Shown here: positions 58,401-64,000 of the stretch, piece after piece
Layout of the letters: every line of letters starts with the position of its first letter
Numbering within the stretch: the first letter of the stretch is position 1
Source of the DNA: Heterodera schachtii
Lineage: Eukaryota > Nematoda > Chromadorea > Rhabditida > Heteroderidae
Assembly: GCA_023374025.1 (NCBI GenBank)
Contig: SIJG01000063.1
Span: forward strand, 628,216 to 692,215
DNA length: 64,000 bases
Direction of reading: 5' to 3'
Notes under the pieces: model-generated
Databases searched by the model: none
The model's input: the letters and a program-made list of their open reading frames with translations, nothing else
Told to the model about the DNA's origin: nothing
Position numbers and translations under genes: made by a program

Positions 58401-58707
58401 TGTCGACAAGCCCTCGGGCTTGGTCGGCCCATTCCATGAAGGCTTTTCCTTCAGGTTTGTAGTCCTTGTAGTTCTGCTCTTCTTCCTGAAGAGCAGGACC
58501 TTTAACTCGGTGGAAGACTGCCTCCCACTTGTTGTCATTGTTTTTCTCCAACAATGACACTGCTCTACAGAGATTTTGTCTCTCTGCGAGCAAATCGGTT
58601 TTGATTTGCTCAGTCAAATCTTTTGTAAGATTTTCCTGAGCCGTCTCAATGTACAATTTGAGACGCTTCACAATCGGCGCGATTGTGATTCGTAAGAGTT
58701 CACTCAT
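55429..58707 (-). CDS. Gag to env-like fused polyprotein of the LTR element
   Basis: A single uninterrupted frame of 1092 codons, starting 100 bp inside the 5' LTR and ending 56 bp before the 3' LTR. Residues 1-330 are a Bel/Pao gag. The DUF1759 core starts near LPKFSGEPREWPLFW (150-164) and includes FGDEKSIVETL. Residues 400-463 carry two CX2CX4HX4C zinc knuckles (CSLCGAVGHPPSRC, CFNCLLKGHKSQHC) and a third, altered one. At about 626-675 there are two hydrophobic segments. At 702-719 another hydrophobic segment leads into a Cys-rich stretch (KECKLICSNKGVLAKIP, ELCCSENC), which resembles the env-like glycoproteins some nematode Bel/Pao elements carry. The C-terminal 250 residues are charged and unassigned. 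No protease, reverse transcriptase or integrase motif is present. The gag call is firm and the env-like call is tentative. Confidence 0.85.
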   Translation of the reverse strand: MSELLRITIAPIVKRLKLYIETAQENLTKDLTEQIKTDLLAERQNLCRAVSLLEKNNDNKWEAVFHRVKGPALQEEEQNYKDYKPEGKAFMEWADQARGLVDTIDGALGLSEQGDDVVHPAQVQQPAQNIPPQVVVAPQRHEVMLPPISLPKFSGEPREWPLFWKLFETSVESLQIEDFKKHIYLLGCLPEKSVARRAIDLYPPSDENYPRVVEILKKRFGDEKSIVETLQSELLHLPKPSDSVQSLRQFSESIERICQQLSDFGENEQNKFMASTIKSKLPYHLLTQVVEKEMRSGGTFDCSDLRKAITSIVEVKEEVQRCTQIFRGEEKPRNFPPQIQRNNFQVRGTNFPPNQFRQGHWRPNNGNDSVGMMSPQIDRSFLAMQRPQFSQRETGTRQTCSLCGAVGHPPSRCPKYSTPGTRRRRLAKQRKCFNCLLKGHKSQHCKSPKRCLKCGGKHHYMICRYGDALKRSTRQTTKGTRTVQRKQSSKRRGEPPRSNKTNYSKLYVSSGVEDKPSEADAFDGNSTNGLINVAQKSHALSTICRDVVKRRDHQKMIENPVVFDQACQTSSKSDSHIGEQNSPKLSSTESEFCGGKNNGKVFHSIFSIRTKRMDNKWEEILPNEAEQIALLWAFCLSISIGLMVSSILRVLYFGLKIIASLMIQFKVLLLCFVIQKTPQFQEKRQRGAFPQYCTGRHVWRKMVFIIIYACLFLFPIKGGTETSAYPTNKCKECKLICSNKGVLAKIPKEIRKVELCCSENCYIHENVHKLIHEFPKEILQVITWSLIRKDYGTTSTVLLMLYLAGGGSFGCGYAESRPVFPTTKKFFKHESPRTHKNDSSKIFDSESDHVIYVMDNRIKGWEISHPTTFFKSDIREMPIPFREGPFFSARWVNIPENAEIINDRFFEFGDSERDHEERVPLRSEPRVHRQTEPLSSWIERSHGSHWYETIRDRRIVDEDLRRELRRGATLIGEHFGRAVDIHFDGLTCYGPEGLYLSPGLTVLDHFVRLGLQVDPLTPCIQEYVGFSPHEGGMLVDLYPIELVSIRHRVRVRWRAPEEDELHPAARYRAQSPDGHLENRPQRVVRRRPVNRW

Positions 58708-58784
58708 CTCTTACGAATGTTGGACAAGCTTTGTTCAAAGCTTGGACTTCTCTCAATTGAGGGGGTAAGCTACGACTGGAGCTT

Positions 58785-58802
58785 GACCCCTACGGGGCTC
58801 CA
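58785..58802 (-). promoter_or_regulatory. Candidate primer-binding site of the LTR element
   Basis: Five bases inside the 5' LTR, the minus strand reads TGGAGCCCCGTAGGGGTC. It begins with the TGG that pairs with the CCA end of a tRNA. The tRNA was not identified. Confidence 0.45.
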
Positions 58803-58807
58803 ATTTT

Positions 58808-59381
58808 TGTCGCGGAGTGGACAAAAAATTACTGGAAAAGAAATTACTTCCTTACGGAAATTATTTCCTTTCCCTGTCCAACGGGGACAGTGTTGAAAAT
58901 GCAAGTGCTGAATTCAATGTCCAAATGTGGACACTGAAACTGAGAGTTCTCTGTAACCCTCTTAATGACCCAACGGGGGTCAAATTAATGGTCTGTATGA
59001 AAGGGCTCCTGATTGTCCCTTTTACAGATTGAGAGAAGAGCTTTTCTCTTACTCTTTATTCAATTGAACACAAATACAAATTGTGTTAAATTGGAGTGAA
59101 ATCCAAAATGAAGAGATGTTCCAAGAAATGAGAAGAAGTGAGAAGAAGTGATGAGAATGAAAATGGGGCGGGCTTTTATACCCTCACAAATCAATGGGGG
59201 CGGAGCAAATCACGTGGACAAATGCACATACAAAAATCGATCGATGACTCATAGGGAAAATGAATGCAAAGGGAAAAGGATGACTCATAATTAAAGAAGC
59301 GACCGAGAGAAATTTGATCAATAAATTAATGAACAAAAAAGTAATTAAAGGTTTAATTAATTCATGTCGCTTTCCGCGACA
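58808..59381 (-). repeat. 5' LTR of the Bel/Pao element
   Basis: 574 bp. It has a TATA box (TATAAAAG) on the minus strand at 59173-59180 and an AATAAA signal at 59055-59060, in the order expected for U3-R-U5. It differs from the other LTR only at 58942. Confidence 0.93.
59173..59180 (-). promoter_or_regulatory. TATA box in the 5' LTR
   Basis: TATAAAAG followed by CCCGCCCC on the minus strand, about 470 bp upstream of the gag start. The same box is in the 3' LTR at 55164-55171. Confidence 0.6.
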
Positions 59382-59479
59382 GCTCTTTAAAAAGTTTTAT
59401 TAGAATTGTGATCATAGAAAAAGGCGAACAGCTAGCTTAGAATGAATAAATAAGTCGGGAAACACAAATTTTTACGCAT

Positions 59480-60230
59480 CAAAATCACATGGACTCAATT
59501 CTCCGGCATAACAATTAAAGGAGTCATTCTCAGCATTTCTTCAGTATTTTATTTTGTGACTCAATCTCACAATTATACGGCATCAAAATCACAGTGACTC
59601 ATTCAAGCCGATTCTTCGGCATCACAATTTATACGACATTCCGATCACTGGGACCCAATTCTTCAACATCCCATTCAATGGAACTCAATTGTTCGGCATT
59701 ACAGTCACTGGGACCCAATTCTACGGCATTCCAATCACTGGGCCCCAATTCTGACACTTAATCATGGGACTCATTCTCCCCAGTTTTCGGCACCACAATT
59801 ATTGTGACTCAATTATCCCTTTCATAGTGGGACTCATCTCACCGATTCTTCGACATCCCTATTACTGGGACTCAATTCTTTTCCGGCATTCCAACCACGG
59901 GACTCAATCTCAAAAATTCTTCGGCACTTAATCTTGGGACTCAATTTCAGCAAATTTACGGGACAAAATCACAGGGACTCAATTCTCTGGCATTCCAATC
60001 ACTGGGACTCATTCTAAAAAATCTTCGCACTTAATCTTGGGAGTCAATTTCGGCAATTTTACGGCACAAAATCACAGGGACTCAATTCTCCGGCATTCTG
60101 ATAACTGGGACTCATTCTAAAAAAATCTTCGGCACTTAATCTTGGGACTCAATCTCACCAATTTTATCCGGCATTCTAATAACTGGGAGTCATTCTCCCC
60201 ACTTCTTCGGCATCACAATTATTAGCAAAA
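59480..60230. repeat. Degenerate minisatellite with GGGACTCAATTCT units
   Basis: More than ten copies of GGGACTCA(A)TTCT or GGGACCCAATTCT alternate with CGGCATTCCAATCACT-like or GGCACTTAATCTT stretches. The spacing is irregular, about 30-40 bp. No coding pattern was seen. It begins about 100 bp beyond the LTR element. Confidence 0.85.
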
Positions 60231-60588
60231 AATTTGTAGATTGTTAATTTATTTAAAAAATCCAGAATTTTGGGACACAGAAAATTCCAAGATTCCCTCC
60301 GCCCGAACTGAAAATTTTTTAAAATTTTCCACGAGTAATTGAAAGAATTTTCGTATTTTTCCACGAAACTAAAATTACATAATTTTATGGGCACATTTTG
60401 AATATAGGCAATTTTCATAAGTCATAACAAAGTGCACTCACAATTTCTAATTTTTTTCAAAAATTTTCTTATTTGAAAATTTCCGGTTGGTCCCGTTTTG
60501 TCCCTGATTAGCAAGCATAATTCGGCCCCAAAATTTCAAAAAAAAAAATTTCGCTGGATCAAAAAAAAATTTTTTGACGAAAGAGAGG

Positions 60589-62406
60589 CTAGGGTCTTCC
60601 GATGCCGGGAATAAAATACAAAAGCTTTGCGGTTGACACAATTTTTTTATATGTTTTTTCGAGTGTTGACTGACCGTCCGCCGCTTGGCCATGTTGATCC
60701 GCCGCTTGGCACTGCTGATTGTCCGCTTTGCTTTGGTCCATTGGCGACTCGTGCGGCATCAATTTGAATTTGGCGCGGAAATCATGTGAGGGGTGGTAGT
60801 CGAGAAGATGAAAACACGAACTTCCATACAAATCGGCATAATTTTCAAGCTGCAAATGAATTCGAATTTAAAATGTATTGTATTTTCAAATTTCTTTTAA
60901 GTTATTGTGTATACGCCCTTGCGTAAATGAAATTTTTCGGAAAATAAATATTACGTTGTCTTAAAATTTTTGTTAAAAACCATATATTTTCCCGGACCCT
61001 ACACACTTTTTTGAATAAAGTGTATCAAAAAATTAGACATACACAAGAGCAACAAAAAATGTAAATGCCACAATAACATACACCTGGTATGAAAAAAAAG
61101 TTTTACGCGTGCCGGTTCGGAACAAAGAGCCGTAATTGCCATAGGCTTGGTCCATTGCTTTCGAAACATCCTCCAAATATTCGAGAAGGAATGACCCAGG
61201 AGGAACTGAACCCTTTACAAAAATGGTTTATTTTTATTTATTTATGTGAATTTCAAGCTGCCAAATTCTATAAAGTAAAAATCAAAAAGAAAAACTATGC
61301 CATTGCATAATTTTACTAATTTCAAGGTTTTCAAAAAATTAAGAAACTTTTTTAGTAACGGCGATGCATGCGTCACCGAGGGTATTTAAGAATTTAGGTT
61401 AAAAATCTTTTTGGGCAAGAGGGAAACGAAGCGATTTAGTGAATTTTTCCCGAGAGTTTGGCGGGGAAATGCTCCCAATTCCAAACCTGTACAATTATTC
61501 TTTGTCATTGAAAGGGTATTTTTTCTGAACTTTTTCTTATTAAAAATTTCCTAATTTTTAAAAAATTTCTATTAAAGAATTTTTTCGGCCAAAACGACTG
61601 GAGGAGTAACCGGAAACGGCGTGACGAAAATGTACACCCCTCCCTCCTCCTCCCATCACCAGACCTTTGAACGTAAAATATCGCTGTAAATGTGGTCGCC
61701 AACGTAGAGAACAGTCTTCTTCTTCGGATGACCATTAAAAAGCAAATGGCAGAAGTCTCCGCAAGAACCTGTTGGAATATGGGGACGAAATTTTATTTAA
61801 AAAATTTTACCGATGGTATCCCATATTTTTTTTAAATTTTTTAAAATTTTAAAAGCAAAAAAACTGTTTCTCTTTTTGGAGACGCTGATCATGAATTCGA
61901 CTTGGTTCAAATATAATGAATTACCTATTATGTCGCTTAAACGTGACTTTTGATGAAAATTAATTTTGACTCTTTGAACGAATTCGGGTCACGGGTTTGG
62001 AATAGGCCAAAATTTATTTTGAATTCATAATCATCGTCACTGAAAAGTACAAGAAATAAATTAAGACCTAAAAAAAATTTTTAAATTTGTCAAGAAAAAG
62101 CCATACTAATGGCAATATTCAAAAAATTTCACATAATTTCGAATTTTGGAACTTTTGGCCCAGGGACAGACCCTATTCATTCCAAAACGAACCTTCTGAA
62201 GAAACATTGTCCGCGCCAATTTCAGCTTCGCCCGTTAGAAGGTAAACCTAAAATACGAAATGAAAAAAAAAACTCTGTAACTATTGTTCGTACTATCTTC
62301 TTGAAAACTCAGAGTCTCTTCTAAACCATGACGGTTTGTCCGTGTCCACAATGACTAAGTCGAAGAACAAAGTCCAATGAGTGCCCAGCAAAAATTCCAT
62401 ATTTCC
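60589..62406 (-). pseudogene. NT5C2-like cytosolic 5'-nucleotidase, copy B (C-terminal part)
   Basis: Minus-strand exons run from about 62290-62406 (MEFLLGTHWTLFFDLVIVDT) to about 62160-62247 (LLTGEAEIGADN), 61665-61768 (GGSCGDFC, then KKTVLYVGDHIYSDILRSK), 61084-61215 (MDQAYGNYGSLFRTGTRKTF) and 60589-60849 (NYADLYGSSCFHLLDYHPSH, then FKLMPHES, ending in a stop at 60589-60591). GDHIYSDILRSK and YADLYGSSC ... LMPHES are hallmarks of NT5C2-type IMP/GMP 5'-nucleotidases. The first two exons overlap in content with copy A but show frame problems, such as a TAG after GSFWNE and no donor after FSRR. The last three look healthy. No N-terminal exons were found upstream as far as 63.9 kb. It may be a partial gene, or half of one gene split by rearrangement. 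Confidence 0.7.
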
Positions 62407-63890
62407 CTAAAATAAGTGGAATATGTAAACATAATTTTGGGTAGCACGATAAGCCTGTAATTAATCTTCAAATTTCAAAAAATTCCTTTTGGGTACAAGG
62501 GGGCCTGTGGAAAATTTTTTAAAATTTGAGTACAATTTGTCCATAATTTAACAAAAATAACATTTTTACGGGTTTGAGCCAGTTTTTTAAGGAAAATTCT
62601 AAATTTTGACCATGACTGAAAATTGGCTATTTTTGAGGATTTTTTTCTAAAAATCAGCAATTTTCACAAAAATCAGCAAAAATCGGCAGATCAGCATCTC
62701 AAAAATCACTATTGACCGCTAAAAATCAGCAAAAGATTATAAATCAGCATATCTGGCACCCTTCTGAAAGAGCCTAAATTCAACAATGGCTGAGTTCCTC
62801 AAGAAAAATATTTTTCAAAATTTTTATACGTTATTTAGTAGAAGACAGTCAACTCAGTCCCTGTTGAAATTGGACAAGGATTTTCTATGAAAAATGCAAT
62901 TACACCTCTAATCGTCATAATCGTATTTTTCTCATCTTATTGGAACATTTATAATCGATCCTGACCGTTTTTGAAATTTTGTTTTTTAAGTGAGTAAATT
63001 CATCAAAAAATGTAGCTAAAAGCATTGCCGATTGCTCAGATTGTTGTAAAAAAAAGAATACCCTAAAATGTCATCCGATTTATATAGATTTTCAGGGTTT
63101 AACGCAAAAAACGAATTATGGTAAATAAAAAAAATGTGAAAAAAATAAAGTTTATTAAAAAGATAATAACTTTGAACAGAAGAATGACTGAAAATTAAAA
63201 ATTAATTTTGAACTCCATTGTCTAAATGTTCGGTCAACACTTGTGTAACATTAATTGGGATTTAAGAAAAAATTCCACTATTGAATTTTAACTAATAAAA
63301 TTCCATCCAATTTTTTAGATCGACAATCGGATTCGCAAGATTTTTGGTCAATGGAAAAAAAAACAAAAAATTGCTAACAGATTATCCATTACTGACGGTT
63401 TGTCCTTCACTCACAAATGGGGGGTTATCTACAGACAAAACTAAGTTTTAATTTTTTAAATATATCAAAATTGAAAAACTTGAAAAATTAGATAGAAATA
63501 TTTTTAAAAATTATTTGCTATAATGGCGGGAAAGAATAAGATAATCCAAGTACTGTATTTTCTAATTATTATACTGTAGTATAATTAACATAATTCAACA
63601 CTTATTACTGGTGTTAATGGCATTTGGTCGTGTTAATGACTCTATTAATATTCTATTCCAGTTTACATTCACATTGAATCATCACAAAAATGTCCATCCC
63701 TGTTCATTCATTCAGTGTAAAATCAGAAATTTGTCCATTCCACTGAATTGTTAATGCAAATATTTTTTATTCCATCAAAAATAAAGTGATAACCGTAAAT
63801 TTTGAATTTTTAACATTTTAAATTTAAAACCCGAATTTTTTAGTTTTCTTCTGACTGATGGAAAGAACGGAGAAAAATTCATAGAATTCA
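62407..63890. other. AT-rich region near the right edge
   Basis: It holds a decayed match (62858-62960) to the flank of nucleotidase copy A, but no recognisable exon. The N-terminal exons that copy B would need were not found. Confidence 0.45.
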
Positions 63891-64000
63891 ATGCATCGAA
63901 AAAATGCTTCTCTAATGGAACGGATGAAGCCAAAAAGCCGCTTGGACTCACTTTTCGCCTTCCTCAAGCGGGCGGATATTGTGACAATGGGTGGAAATAT
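63891..64000 (+). CDS. Possible first exon of an unidentified gene, cut by the window edge
   Basis: From ATG at 63891 the frame stays open to the edge and has coding-like composition: MHRKNASLMERMKPKSRLDS, then LFAFLKRADIVTMGGN. It is more GC-rich than the DNA before it. No family was recognised and there is no signal peptide. With only 36 codons it could also be an internal exon or chance. Confidence 0.35.
   Translation, partial: MHRKNASLMERMKPKSRLDSLFAFLKRADIVTMGGN

Larger units (their letters stand above)
54799..59381 (-). mobile_element. Bel/Pao-type LTR retrotransposon lacking pol (non-autonomous)
   Basis: A 4583-bp element in minus orientation. Its LTRs are 574 bp each (54799-55372 and 58808-59381) and differ by one base. 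The ends are TGTCGCGG ... CCGCGACA. A 5-bp duplication, GCTCT, flanks it at 54794-54798 and 59382-59386. The 3.4-kb interior is almost wholly one open frame with a gag of the DUF1759 (Bel/Pao) type. Protease, reverse transcriptase, RNase H and integrase are not present. It could move only with enzymes from a related complete element. The single LTR mismatch indicates a very recent insertion. Confidence 0.92.

Noticed and set aside
59480..60230. Repeated GGGACTCA units considered as coding repeats
   Set aside because: Unit spacing is irregular and frames are broken by stops, so a minisatellite is the better reading.
1..64000. tRNA, rRNA and other RNA genes
   Set aside because: No cloverleaf-type block or ribosomal sequence was recognised by eye. 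A covariance-model search would be needed to exclude small RNA genes.

Overview
The window is AT-rich nuclear DNA of a nematode, most likely a plant-parasitic cyst nematode (Globodera/Heterodera group). Genes are split into many short exons. Introns are small, with TTTTCAG-type acceptors, and at least five need GC-AG donors. The gene content also fits: a secreted GH32 beta-fructosidase (a family these nematodes are known to have gained from bacteria), a secreted annexin-like protein, nematode serpentine receptors, and a new family of small secreted repeat proteins. All gene models were spliced by hand from the sequence. No transcript data or database search was available.

Layout. 0-4 kb: two degenerate minus-strand copies of an RBR (RING-IBR-RING) ubiquitin-ligase-like gene with a signal-like N-terminus, plus a MITE. 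6.4-8.9 kb (+): Srsx-like 7TM receptor with a MITE in intron 4. 9.3-11.5 kb (-): 326-aa intracellular annexin. 15.1-15.9 kb (-): helix-turn-helix/BED-finger protein. 18.1-21.8 kb (+): 346-aa annexin with an N-terminal signal sequence and no calcium loops. 22-26.6 kb: repeats and a foldback element. 26.6-31.1 kb (+): GH32 enzyme with one apparent single-base frameshift. 31.7-34.5 kb (-): secreted Thr/Asn-rich protein with Cys/Trp-rich domains like the MIG-18 fibronectin-I type. 36.9-42.3 kb (+): a C2HC zinc-finger gene followed by a secreted tandem-repeat gene. This pair was duplicated twice: the zinc-finger copies decayed and the secreted copies survived. 43.7-44.6 kb (+): small acidic protein. 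46.2-49.0 kb (+): rhodopsin-type peptide GPCR.

49.4-52.2 kb: a complete-looking hAT transposon with a 642-aa transposase, 14-bp terminal inverted repeats and a perfect 8-bp target duplication. 52.7-54.4 kb and 60.6-62.4 kb (-): two overlapping, damaged parts of an NT5C2-like 5'-nucleotidase gene. They flank a very young Bel/Pao LTR element (54.8-59.4 kb, one LTR mismatch in 574 bp, 5-bp target duplication). That element has no pol and carries one 1092-codon frame running from gag into an env-like segment. A degenerate GGGACTCA minisatellite lies at 59.5-60.2 kb. A possible first exon runs off the right edge.

There is no operon-like pathway. The common themes are secretion (annexin, GH32, repeat proteins, MIG-18-like protein, possibly RBR), as expected around parasitism genes, and heavy recent transposon activity.
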